The notes beneath the pieces were generated by a model, which saw only the letters and a list, made by a program, of their open reading frames with translations, made no database searches and was not told the DNA's origin. The translations under genes were made by a program, and so were the position numbers. Below are positions 1 through 6,372 of a stretch of 8,040 nucleotides of DNA, piece after piece. Origin of the DNA: Crocinitomicaceae bacterium (GTDB taxonomy: Bacteria; Bacteroidota; Bacteroidia; Flavobacteriales_D; Crocinitomicaceae); assembly GCA_013215515.1 (NCBI GenBank), contig JABSPC010000641.1:1-8040 (forward strand), in the 5' to 3' direction. Numbering within the stretch: position 1 is the first letter of the stretch; each line of letters starts with the position of its first letter.

Positions 1-585
1 AATCATGCAGGTTGTGAAACTGTTTGTCCAGTTGCTGCAACTACACACAGCAATGAAGGATTAAACATGATGGCATACAACAGATGTATTGGTACAAGAT
101 ATTGTGCAAACAACTGTCCTTATAAAGTACGTCGTTTCAACTGGTTCAACTACCCTTCTTATAAAGCACAAGTAGAAATTAATCCTGCACAAGATGATTT
201 AGGACGTATGGTATTGAATCCAGACGTTACTGTTAGAACTCGTGGTGTAATGGAGAAATGTTCTATGTGTGTACAAAGAATTCAAGCTGGAAAACTAGAC
301 GCTAAGTCTGAAGGAAGAGCTGTTGTTGATGGAGATTATTCTACAGCATGTTCTGATGTTTGTCCAACAAACGCAATAACTGTTGGTGACTGGAATGATT
401 TGAAATCAATGCTTCGTAAGAGTGCAGACGATGACAGAGCTTATCAAGCACTTGAAGAAGTAGGTGTTAAACCAAATGTTTGGTTTAAAGTGAAAGTACG
501 TAACGAGGACAATAAAGCCTTGGCGTCGCTTCAAAAGATTGAGCGCAAGAAGGAAGATCACGGAAAGAAAGAACATAGTCATTAA
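1..585 (+). CDS. actB: ActB, alternative complex III iron-sulfur subunit (3' end only)
   Basis: This is the last 194 codons of a gene that begins upstream of the window; the frame is open from base 1 and ends with TAA. Full-length ActB is about 1000 residues, with a molybdopterin-enzyme-like part that has lost its cofactor, followed by the ferredoxin-like part seen here. Counting from the first codon in the window, cysteine groups are C5-x3-C9-P, C29-x5-C35-x3-C39-P, C87-x2-C90 and C117-x3-C121-P, typical of HybA/PsrB-type multi-cluster ferredoxins. The CIGTRYC motif has Thr where a cluster-binding Cys normally sits, which fits the [3Fe-4S] cluster known in ACIII. The protein acts on the periplasmic face and carries electrons from quinol oxidation to the haem subunits. 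The tail is rich in Lys, Glu and His. actC starts 18 bases later. An internal ATG at 67 is not the start, because conserved cysteines lie before it. Confidence 0.95.
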   Translation, partial: NHAGCETVCPVAATTHSNEGLNMMAYNRCIGTRYCANNCPYKVRRFNWFNYPSYKAQVEINPAQDDLGRMVLNPDVTVRTRGVMEKCSMCVQRIQAGKLDAKSEGRAVVDGDYSTACSDVCPTNAITVGDWNDLKSMLRKSADDDRAYQALEEVGVKPNVWFKVKVRNEDNKALASLQKIERKKEDHGKKEHSH

Positions 586-603
586 TAAATAAAACCTATT
601 GTA

Positions 604-2352
604 ATGCATAAGGAAGCAGCAATTAGAGAACCCCTCATTCTAGGTCACAAGACCTATCATGACATTACTGAAGATGTATGTCGACCAATTGAGGACAAAG
701 CGCCTAGAATGTGGTATATCCTGTTCGGGATTGCGTTGATCGTCGGTCTGTACGGAATTGGATGTATCCTGTATCTTTTAGGTACTGGTGTTGGAGTATG
801 GGGATTGAATAAGACCGTTGGTTGGGCTTGGGATATTACCAACTTCGTTTGGTGGGTAGGTATTGGACACGCCGGAACCTTGATTTCTGCGGTGCTGTTA
901 CTCTTCCGTCAGAAATGGAGAATGGCGATTAACCGTTCTGCTGAGGCCATGACAATCTTCGCCGTATTTATGGCAGGTTTGTTCCCGTTAATTCACATGG
1001 GACGTCTTTGGCTAGGATACTGGGTATTGCCTTTACCAAACCATTTCGGTTCACTTTGGGTAAACTTTAATTCCCCGCTTCTGTGGGATGTATTTGCCAT
1101 TTCAACGTATCTTTCTGTATCATTGGTATTCTGGTACATTGGATTGATTCCTGATTTTGCAACAATTAGAGATAGAGCTAAAAGACCGATTCCTAAGAAA
1201 ATGTATACTATACTTTCTTTTGGTTGGTCAGGTAGAGCGAAACACTGGAATAGATTTGAACTTGTTTCTCTTGTATTGGCAGGTTTATGTACACCGCTTG
1301 TATTCTCTGTACACTCGATTGTATCATTTGATTTCGCCACTTCAATTATACCTGGTTGGCATACAACAATTTTCCCTCCTTATTTCGTGGCAGGTGCGGT
1401 ATTCTCAGGATTCGCAATGGTACAAACATTACTCCTCGTAATGCGTAAAGCCATGAAGCTGGAAGCATATATTCATGTCAGGCATGTCGAGTACATGAAT
1501 ATTGTAATTATGGTTACGGGATCCATTGTGGGTACGGCCTATATTACTGAGTTGTTCATTTCTTGGTATTCAGGTGTTGAATATGAAGCATACGCATTCA
1601 TTAACCGTGCAACTGGACCTTATTGGTGGGCTTACTTTGCAATGATGACATGTAATGTTATATCTCCACAGTTAATGTGGTTCAAAAAATTAAGAACAAG
1701 TTTAACGTTTACATTCATCATCGCAATCGTTGTAAATATCGGTATGTGGTTCGAGCGGTATGTAATTATTGTGACTTCAATTCACAGAGATTACCTTCCT
1801 TCGTCATGGAGCATGCACTACCCAAGTCATATTGATATTGGTGTGTATTTAGGAACTATTGGATTGTTCTTCGTATTCTTCTTACTATTTGCTCGTTTCT
1901 TCCCGGTATTGGCGTTGAACGAATTAAAAACGATACTTAAATCTTCAGGAGAGTCTTACAAGAATGCTCCAGATGGTCAGCTCCCAGATCCGACTCCAAC
2001 ACCAATTGCTGAAGGACCAGTTGCGAAAGAAGTTGCGTCAGTAACTGATGGGGAACCAACAGTTGACTTAGAAGAATCTAAAGAAGAACCAATTGAGGCT
2101 CCTTCAGGTTTACTTGGTTCAATTGGAAGTGCTGATGAATCGATGAAGAATGATTTAAAGAAATTGTCTGGTGTGGGGCCAGCGTTTGAAACAGCATTGA
2201 ACGATGCAGGTATTTGGACGTATGAGCAAATCAGCAAGATGACAAAGGCTGAGTACGATATGATGGATGCTTTAACAGGTAAATTCCCTGGAAAAGCGGA
2301 AAAAGAAGATTGGGCTTCTCAAGCAAAGGAATTAATGAACGCTAATAATTAA
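604..2352 (+). CDS. actC: ActC, NrfD/PsrC-like quinol-site membrane subunit of ACIII, with C-terminal helix-hairpin-helix extension
   Basis: A 582-residue polytopic membrane protein of the NrfD/PsrC family. The N-terminal part (EPLILGHKTYHDITEDVCRP) is typical of Bacteroidota ActC. I count about ten membrane helices, near residues 37-62, 81-101, 116-134, 160-184, 221-240, 257-280, 298-320, 340-360, 368-390 and 412-431. Basic loops after helices 2, 4, 6 and 8 put both termini in the cytoplasm. In ACIII this subunit is thought to form the quinol oxidation site next to ActB. After the last helix comes an acidic, Pro-rich linker (about 446-513) and then a compact domain (514-578) with LSGVGP and a closing EDWASQAKEL. 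This resembles the helix-hairpin-helix module found at the ends of some bL21 and NuoE proteins. As I recall the family, ActC usually stops near 450-490 residues, so the extension is unusual. The start is the first ATG after actB; no Shine-Dalgarno is visible. The gene ends TAA-TAG, 5 bases before actD. Confidence 0.95.
   Translation: MHKEAAIREPLILGHKTYHDITEDVCRPIEDKAPRMWYILFGIALIVGLYGIGCILYLLGTGVGVWGLNKTVGWAWDITNFVWWVGIGHAGTLISAVLLLFRQKWRMAINRSAEAMTIFAVFMAGLFPLIHMGRLWLGYWVLPLPNHFGSLWVNFNSPLLWDVFAISTYLSVSLVFWYIGLIPDFATIRDRAKRPIPKKMYTILSFGWSGRAKHWNRFELVSLVLAGLCTPLVFSVHSIVSFDFATSIIPGWHTTIFPPYFVAGAVFSGFAMVQTLLLVMRKAMKLEAYIHVRHVEYMNIVIMVTGSIVGTAYITELFISWYSGVEYEAYAFINRATGPYWWAYFAMMTCNVISPQLMWFKKLRTSLTFTFIIAIVVNIGMWFERYVIIVTSIHRDYLPSSWSMHYPSHIDIGVYLGTIGLFFVFFLLFARFFPVLALNELKTILKSSGESYKNAPDGQLPDPTPTPIAEGPVAKEVASVTDGEPTVDLEESKEEPIEAPSGLLGSIGSADESMKNDLKKLSGVGPAFETALNDAGIWTYEQISKMTKAEYDMMDALTGKFPGKAEKEDWASQAKELMNANN
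2143..2337 (+). other. Helix-hairpin-helix domain at the C-terminus of ActC
   Basis: Residues 514-578 of ActC read as a soluble domain: DLKKLSGVGPAFETALNDAG, then a WTYEQI helix, and an end motif FPGKAEKEDWASQAKEL. The LSGVGP hairpin, the AGIxTxxQI step and the final DWxxQAKxL match the pattern I know from helix-hairpin-helix extensions on bL21 ribosomal protein and on NADH dehydrogenase subunit NuoE of some bacteria. It is in the same uninterrupted frame as the membrane part. Topology places it in the cytoplasm. Its role is unknown; contact with a partner protein is more plausible than DNA binding, but that is inference. Confidence 0.75.
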
Positions 2353-2357
2353 TAGAC

Positions 2358-2894
2358 ATGGCAGATAAAGTAATATATGCAATGTACGATGATGACGACG
2401 TGCTAAAGGACGGTGCAAAGAAGTTAGTATCGAAAGGTGTAAAGGTGTCTGAGGTATTCTCACCATTCCCTATTCACGGTATTGATCCAATTATTGGAAT
2501 TAAAAATACACGTTTAGGAATTATGGCATTTATCTACGGTTTGTTCGGATTAACCATTGCAACTCTTGGATTGAGATATTTTATGGTAGTCGATTGGCCG
2601 ATGAATATTGGTGGTAAACCAAACTTCACATATTTGGATAACATTTTATCGTTTATCCCAATTACATTCGAGTTTACTGTTTTATGTGCAGCACACGGTA
2701 TGGCCATTACTTATTTCCTTAGAAATAAAACATTACCTGGAATGCCAGCACAGAATCCTGATCCAAGAACTACAGATGATAAATTCGTAATTGAGTTAAG
2801 AACATCTGAGAATTCACAGTTTTCAGCTGAAGAGTTGGAAGCAATGGTTAAGGATACTGGAATAGTAGAGTTAGATCAAAAAGACGTAGCATAG
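2358..2894 (+). CDS. actD: ActD, DUF3341-type membrane subunit of ACIII
   Basis: A 178-residue protein with the DUF3341/ActD layout. A small alpha/beta domain (1-50) begins VIYAMYDDDDVLKDGAKKLV and holds the conserved FSPFPIHGID motif at 35-43. Two membrane helices follow at about 54-77 and 97-121, joined by a short periplasmic loop (DWPMNIGGKPNF), and then a soluble tail of about 55 residues. Both termini are predicted to be cytoplasmic. ActD carries no redox cofactor; in ACIII it is an accessory subunit packed against the NrfD-like subunits. It starts 5 bases after the actC stop, so translational coupling is likely. The gene ends with TAG, 17 bases before actE. Identification is strong from the motif, the two-helix layout and the position between actC and actE. 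Confidence 0.93.
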   Translation: MADKVIYAMYDDDDVLKDGAKKLVSKGVKVSEVFSPFPIHGIDPIIGIKNTRLGIMAFIYGLFGLTIATLGLRYFMVVDWPMNIGGKPNFTYLDNILSFIPITFEFTVLCAAHGMAITYFLRNKTLPGMPAQNPDPRTTDDKFVIELRTSENSQFSAEELEAMVKDTGIVELDQKDVA

Positions 2895-2911
2895 TTTTTC
2901 ATACAAGACTG

Positions 2912-3697
2912 ATGAAAATGAATTTTAAAGTAATAGGAGGTTTGGTTATAGCAGTTTCAGCTGTGATATTGGGTTCGTGTTCAGCGGATCCGGATAGCGC
3001 AGGATTGGAATATATGCCAGACATGTACAGATCACCAGCTGTAGAACCATATGTTGATTATGGTCACATTAGAGAAAACGAAAACGTAGACGCGAAAATG
3101 AGGCTGTCAGCAATGACTCCGCCGAATGGAAGTGTGCCTTATTACGGGACCGACTCTTTAGAAGTAAGCCTTATGCTTCCTTACCATAGAAAAGCGAATA
3201 TCGAATTTAGAGAATCGCATGGAATGTTTGGTGAAGAATTAGCGCCTGCAAACGTTAACACTTATGAATTGGCTGCGGCTGATCAGAACCCAATGTTAAT
3301 GAGTTACAGTTTCGAAGTTGATCCTAAAGGTGATACTACTTGGACAAATGAAACATTAGCATCGGCTAAATCATTATTCAATAACAACTGTTCTCACTGT
3401 CACGGTGAAAAGGGTGATGGGAATGGTGAAATGATGGTCAACGGTACATTCTCAGGGGTTCCTGATTATAGTGGAGACGTTGCAAAATTGAGCGATGGTC
3501 AATTGTTCTATTCTATCTATTATGGAAAAGGAGCTATGGGATCTCACAGATCTATTTTGAACAAAAAGGAAATTTGGACTTTGGTTCACTATATCAGACA
3601 ATTCCAGAATAAGGATTATGGAAAATATGGTGCTGATGAAATGGTAGACGATGTAGAGCCAGTATCAAATCATTCTGATTCAACTGAAGTGAAGTAG
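2912..3697 (+). CDS. actE: ActE, lipoprotein monohaem cytochrome c subunit of ACIII
   Basis: A 261-residue exported cytochrome. Residues 1-22 form a signal peptide with a hydrophobic core (VIGGLVIAVSAVIL), and a lipobox LGSC puts the lipid-modified Cys at 23, so the protein should be anchored to the outer face of the inner membrane. The N-terminal segment EYMPDMYRSPAVEPYVDYG is typical of ActE. One haem c site CSHCH lies at residues 160-164 (bases 3389-3403). Met209 in GKGAMGSH is the likely distal ligand, as in class I cytochromes c. This haem passes electrons from the ACIII core towards the oxidase. A second ATG two codons in (2918) is also possible; both leave the signal peptide intact. 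The last 20 residues are acidic and low in complexity. The gene ends with TAG and is followed by a 50-base gap, the longest in the window. Confidence 0.95.
   Translation: MKMNFKVIGGLVIAVSAVILGSCSADPDSAGLEYMPDMYRSPAVEPYVDYGHIRENENVDAKMRLSAMTPPNGSVPYYGTDSLEVSLMLPYHRKANIEFRESHGMFGEELAPANVNTYELAAADQNPMLMSYSFEVDPKGDTTWTNETLASAKSLFNNNCSHCHGEKGDGNGEMMVNGTFSGVPDYSGDVAKLSDGQLFYSIYYGKGAMGSHRSILNKKEIWTLVHYIRQFQNKDYGKYGADEMVDDVEPVSNHSDSTEVK
2972..2980 (+). other. Lipoprotein signal-peptide cleavage site (lipobox) of ActE
   Basis: Codons 21-23 (Gly-Ser-Cys), preceded by a hydrophobic stretch ending in Leu20, form a lipobox L-G-S-C. Cleavage before Cys23 and lipidation of that Cys are expected. The residue after Cys is Ser and the acidic stretch ADPDS follows. 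Lipid-anchored ACIII subunits are known from the F. johnsoniae structure. Confidence 0.8.
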
Positions 3698-3747
3698 CTC
3701 CTTAATAAGAGCAGTAGACTAAATTAAAAACTGACGAATAAATTAAG
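3698..3747 (+). other. Intergenic gap actE-actF, no clear signal
   Basis: This 50-base AT-rich gap is the longest in the window. It has a small palindrome (CTTAATAAG) with no room for a proper loop and no following T-run, so it is not a credible terminator. I found no TAnnTTTG element of the Bacteroidota sigma factor. Transcription probably runs straight through. Confidence 0.5.
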
Positions 3748-4935
3748 ATGGAATTTAAAATAACAAATAAAGCAAAAACACTTACACTAGCGCTTGTCGT
3801 TATTGGAGTAGTGTTTACAGCAATAGGTGTTATCATCAATATGGATGACGCTCTTATTTCTAGGCGTATTTTAGGAAGTACATTAGTAAGTAGTTTCTTC
3901 TTTTTCTCTATTGGATTGGGAGCGCTTTTCTTCTTAGCTCTTGCATATGCTACGGAAACCGGTTCGTACGCATTGGTGAAAAGATTGATTGAAGGTATCG
4001 CTGGATTCTTACCTTACGGTATTGGACTAATGGTTTTGATTTTTATAGTCATTACTGTGATGGATGGAGGGCATATATATATATGGATGGATCCTAAAGT
4101 CGTTGCTCATGATGAAATCATAGAAGCGAAATCAGTGTATTTGAATAAAGCATTCTGGTGGCTTAGAACACTTATTTACTTGGCTACATACTATATTTTC
4201 TGGATAGGTTTTAGAAGAAGATCATTAGAAGAAGATAGAATTGGTGGAACTGAGATTCACTTTAAGAACTACAAAAAAGGAGCTTTATTCTTAGTATTCT
4301 TTGCGGTATTCAGTTCAATGTCTTCTTGGGATTGGTTGATGTCGATTGATGTTCACTGGTTCTCTACATTATTTGGTTGGTACGTATTCGCAGGAATGTG
4401 GTGTTCAGCAATGGTAGTGTTAGTATTGCTTGCTCTTTACTTAAAGAAACTAGGATATTTACCTAAAGTAAATGAAAGCCACATTCACGATATCGGGAAA
4501 TGGACATTCGCGACTTCTTTCTTATGGTCATACCTTTGGTTCTCGCAATACATGTTGATCTGGTACGCAAACATTCCAGAAGAAACAGTATATCACCTTG
4601 CCAGAATTGAACACTTTAAAGTTCTTTACTTTACAATGTTCCTTATTAATTTTGCATTCCCAATGTTGCTTTTAATGTCGAGAGACGCGAAAAGACATGC
4701 AGGAATTCTAACAATAGTTGGATTGATAATATTAACAGGACACTGGTTAGATGTATACCTCATGGTTGCACCGGGAACACTTGGACAGAATGCAGACATA
4801 GGCCTTATCGAAATTGGAACAGCACTTCTGCTCGCAGGAGTATTTATAAGGATTGTTCTTGTAAATCTAACCAAGGCGCCATTAACCCCGGTTAATCACC
4901 CTTTCTTGGACGAAAGTATACACCACGAGATTTAA
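3748..4935 (+). CDS. actF: ActF, second NrfD-like membrane subunit of ACIII
   Basis: A 395-residue polytopic membrane protein, the paralogue of ActC that closes the ACIII gene set. About ten helices can be placed near residues 11-31, 43-68, 84-105, 135-155, 178-198, 207-232, 253-275, 290-310, 317-339 and 350-373. Basic loops (VKRLIEG, RRRSLEEDR, KKLGYLPK) face the cytoplasm. Segments typical of ActF include SSWDWLMSIDVHWFSTLFGW (192-211), FLWSYLWFSQYMLIWYANIP (258-277) and TGHWLDVYLMV (330-340). It has no cofactor motif. It is thought to contribute to proton movement or a quinone-related cavity, but its exact role is unsettled. The start at 3748 leaves a short basic N-terminus, and no Shine-Dalgarno is visible. 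coxB begins 30 bases after the stop, with no transcription signal between, linking ACIII and the oxidase in one transcript. Confidence 0.94.
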   Translation: MEFKITNKAKTLTLALVVIGVVFTAIGVIINMDDALISRRILGSTLVSSFFFFSIGLGALFFLALAYATETGSYALVKRLIEGIAGFLPYGIGLMVLIFIVITVMDGGHIYIWMDPKVVAHDEIIEAKSVYLNKAFWWLRTLIYLATYYIFWIGFRRRSLEEDRIGGTEIHFKNYKKGALFLVFFAVFSSMSSWDWLMSIDVHWFSTLFGWYVFAGMWCSAMVVLVLLALYLKKLGYLPKVNESHIHDIGKWTFATSFLWSYLWFSQYMLIWYANIPEETVYHLARIEHFKVLYFTMFLINFAFPMLLLMSRDAKRHAGILTIVGLIILTGHWLDVYLMVAPGTLGQNADIGLIEIGTALLLAGVFIRIVLVNLTKAPLTPVNHPFLDESIHHEI

Positions 4936-4965
4936 TAAACTTTAGTATAGATAATACATAGATAG

Positions 4966-5727
4966 ATGGTAACTAAATTGGTCATATTATTAGTAATAGT
5001 TTTAGGAGTTGTAGCATTGGCTCAGTTGATGCGGGTTTACGAACTTTCCTCAAAACTTACGAAAAAGGTTGAGTCTGACATCAGCAATCGCGACAACAGG
5101 TTTAATGCGAAAATGATGATTGCATTCATGGTCGCATTATTCGGTGGATTCATCTGGTTGATGTTGAAATACGGATATACAGGAAGAGGTGTAGCAGCTT
5201 CCGTTCATGGTAAAGAAACAGATTGGTTGTTAGATGTTAACTTCTGGATAATTATTTTTGTTTTCTTCGTGACAAATGCATTATTGTTTGGTTTTGCATA
5301 CAAGTATGTAAAAAAACCGGGAGTAAAAGCTTTCTACTTTACACATAGCAATAAACTTGAAATTTGGTGGACAGTTATTCCAGCAATAGTTCTAGGAGTA
5401 ATTATCATTTTTGGATTAAGAGTATGGAATACAACTACTGATACTGCGAGTAAAGAAGCGATCCGAGTAGAGTTGTTCTCGAAGCAATTTGATTGGACAG
5501 CACGTTATAGTGGTCTAGATAATAAATTAGGTCGATTTGATTATAAATTGACAAAGGATGACAATAACCCATTGGCATTAATGACGACTCAAACGATTGA
5601 TTCGGCTATTCTTTATATGCAAGACGGTAAGGATAACAAGAAAAGTATTAATTATCTTGAATCAACATTGAACGATCCAAATGCTATAATGAAGGAAGAA
5701 GATCGCGCATTGATGTTGGTTGAATAG
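4966..5727 (+). CDS. coxB: CoxB, cytochrome c oxidase subunit II: membrane half, ended by an in-frame TAG
   Basis: The 253 codons before the TAG encode the membrane part of subunit II. There are four membrane helices (about 3-22, 49-68, 92-113, 136-154), not the usual two; the extra N-terminal pair is, as I recall, a Bacteroidota feature. The second canonical helix opens with SNKLEIWWTVIPA (128-140), whose Glu132 matches the K-channel entry glutamate. FSKQFDWTARYSG (171-183) is the first strand of the periplasmic CuA domain. After it comes a charged insert (about 186-253). None of the CuA ligands are in this half. The TAG at 5725-5727 is followed in the same frame by the rest of subunit II, so this is an interrupted gene, not a normal gene end. 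If readthrough occurs or the TAG is an error, the protein is 457 residues. The start ATG comes 30 bases after actF, with no clear ribosome site. Confidence 0.88.
   Translation: MVTKLVILLVIVLGVVALAQLMRVYELSSKLTKKVESDISNRDNRFNAKMMIAFMVALFGGFIWLMLKYGYTGRGVAASVHGKETDWLLDVNFWIIIFVFFVTNALLFGFAYKYVKKPGVKAFYFTHSNKLEIWWTVIPAIVLGVIIIFGLRVWNTTTDTASKEAIRVELFSKQFDWTARYSGLDNKLGRFDYKLTKDDNNPLALMTTQTIDSAILYMQDGKDNKKSINYLESTLNDPNAIMKEEDRALMLVE
5725..5727 (+). other. In-frame amber codon (TAG) inside coxB
   Basis: The codons GTT GAA TAG TCT AGA AGA lie in the reading frame of both coxB halves, so one base change (for example from CAG, AAG or GAG) accounts for the break; no frameshift is involved. The sequence right after the TAG (SRRERLIRLLHQM) still looks like subunit II of this group. 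The UAG-UCU context is not a known strong readthrough signal. Confidence 0.9.
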
Positions 5728-5751
5728 TCTAGAAGAGAGAGATTAATTCGT

Positions 5752-6339
5752 TTGCTTCATCAAATGAAAAACCGTCACGATTCTAAAATTGATTCGAACT
5801 CATTTGATGATATTATTCAAACAGATACACTTTATCTTTGTGTTGATCAGGAGTACGAATTGAATTTCAGATCAAAAGATGTAATTCACTCAGCATACTT
5901 GCCACACTTCAGAGTTCAAATGAACACTGTTCCGGGAATGACAACTCGATTTAAATTCATTCCATCCATTACAACTAAGGAAATGAAGAAAATCAAAAAT
6001 GATGAGAATTTCAACTATGTTCTTATGTGTAATAAGATTTGTGGTGGAGCACATTATAAAATGAAAATGATGGTTGAAGTACTCGATGCAAAAACGTATG
6101 ACGCGTGGATGAATGGAGTTTATAAGAAGAATGGAAAAGGAAAATACGTTCTTGATGATGAAGGAAATAAAATTCTTCTTAAAAGAGGTAAAGTTCATGA
6201 AGCAACGTTCGCACATACCTACTTCAAGGGTGATGGTAAAGTTGAAATTACGCCAACTTGGTCAGAGTTAGAAGCTTTGAAACTAGAATTGGAAGAAAAA
6301 GCAAATATTGTAGTTCCTGAAGTTGTTGATGGAATTTAG
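5752..6339 (+). CDS. coxB: CoxB, cytochrome c oxidase subunit II: CuA-domain half after the in-frame TAG
   Basis: This is the periplasmic CuA domain of subunit II, in the same frame as the membrane half. Numbering from the TTG at 5752, the CuA ligands are all present: His46 (DVIHSAYLPHF), Cys93 and Cys97 (CNKICGGAH), His101 and Met104. RVQMNTVPGMTTRFKF is the conserved strand between them. The bridging position that is Glu in the CxExC motif of most enzymes is Lys95 here; I recall CNKIC as common in Bacteroidota. Family resemblance extends back to base 5728, so the coding region truly starts right after the TAG. If made separately, translation would have to begin at TTG 5752 or ATG 5764, giving a domain with no signal peptide or membrane helix, which could not reach the periplasm by itself. 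That argues for readthrough, a base error, or a recently broken gene. It ends with TAG, 33 bases before coxA. Confidence 0.87.
   Translation: MLHQMKNRHDSKIDSNSFDDIIQTDTLYLCVDQEYELNFRSKDVIHSAYLPHFRVQMNTVPGMTTRFKFIPSITTKEMKKIKNDENFNYVLMCNKICGGAHYKMKMMVEVLDAKTYDAWMNGVYKKNGKGKYVLDDEGNKILLKRGKVHEATFAHTYFKGDGKVEITPTWSELEALKLELEEKANIVVPEVVDGI
6028..6063 (+). other. CuA copper-binding motif of CoxB
   Basis: These codons read CNKICGGAHYKM. The two cysteines, the histidine and the methionine of the binuclear CuA site are intact; with the His at 5887-5889 the set is complete. The middle residue is Lys where most enzymes have Glu. In those, the Glu backbone carbonyl binds copper and its side chain binds Mg at the subunit I/II interface. 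The copper site can remain, but the Mg contact would differ. Confidence 0.88.
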
Positions 6340-6365
6340 AATAAGATTAAGAATAAATTTAAACT

Positions 6366-6369
6366 AGGA
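6366..6369 (+). promoter_or_regulatory. Possible weak ribosome binding site of coxA
   Basis: AGGA lies only 3 bases before the coxA ATG, in an A/T-rich leader. The spacing is too short for an efficient Shine-Dalgarno pairing. Bacteroidota genes mostly start without one, so this may be chance. Confidence 0.25.
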
Positions 6370-6372
6370 TAA

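Noticed and set aside
993..1340. Minus-strand open frame of 115 codons opposite actC
   Set aside because: It lies wholly within the conserved membrane part of actC and shows no recognisable domain; it is a shadow frame.
3698..3711. Short inverted repeat after actE as a possible terminator
   Set aside because: The stem is only about five pairs with a bulge and a three-base loop, and no T-run follows.
4073..4084. (AT)6 dinucleotide run
   Set aside because: It sits inside actF and encodes part of HIYIW in a conserved loop; too short to count as a functional repeat.
5310..5316. Run of seven A in coxB as a possible slippage or frameshift site
   Set aside because: The frame is correct on both sides of the run, and the later coxB break is an in-frame stop, not a frameshift.
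5890..6216. Minus-strand open frame of 108 codons opposite the CuA domain of coxB
   Set aside because: The plus strand carries the complete CuA ligand set here, so the antisense frame is a by-product of AT-rich codon use.
5725..6339. The second coxB half as an independent, newly evolved gene
   Set aside because: Family resemblance runs right up to the TAG, with no signal peptide, membrane helix or good start site, so it reads as the remainder of one gene.
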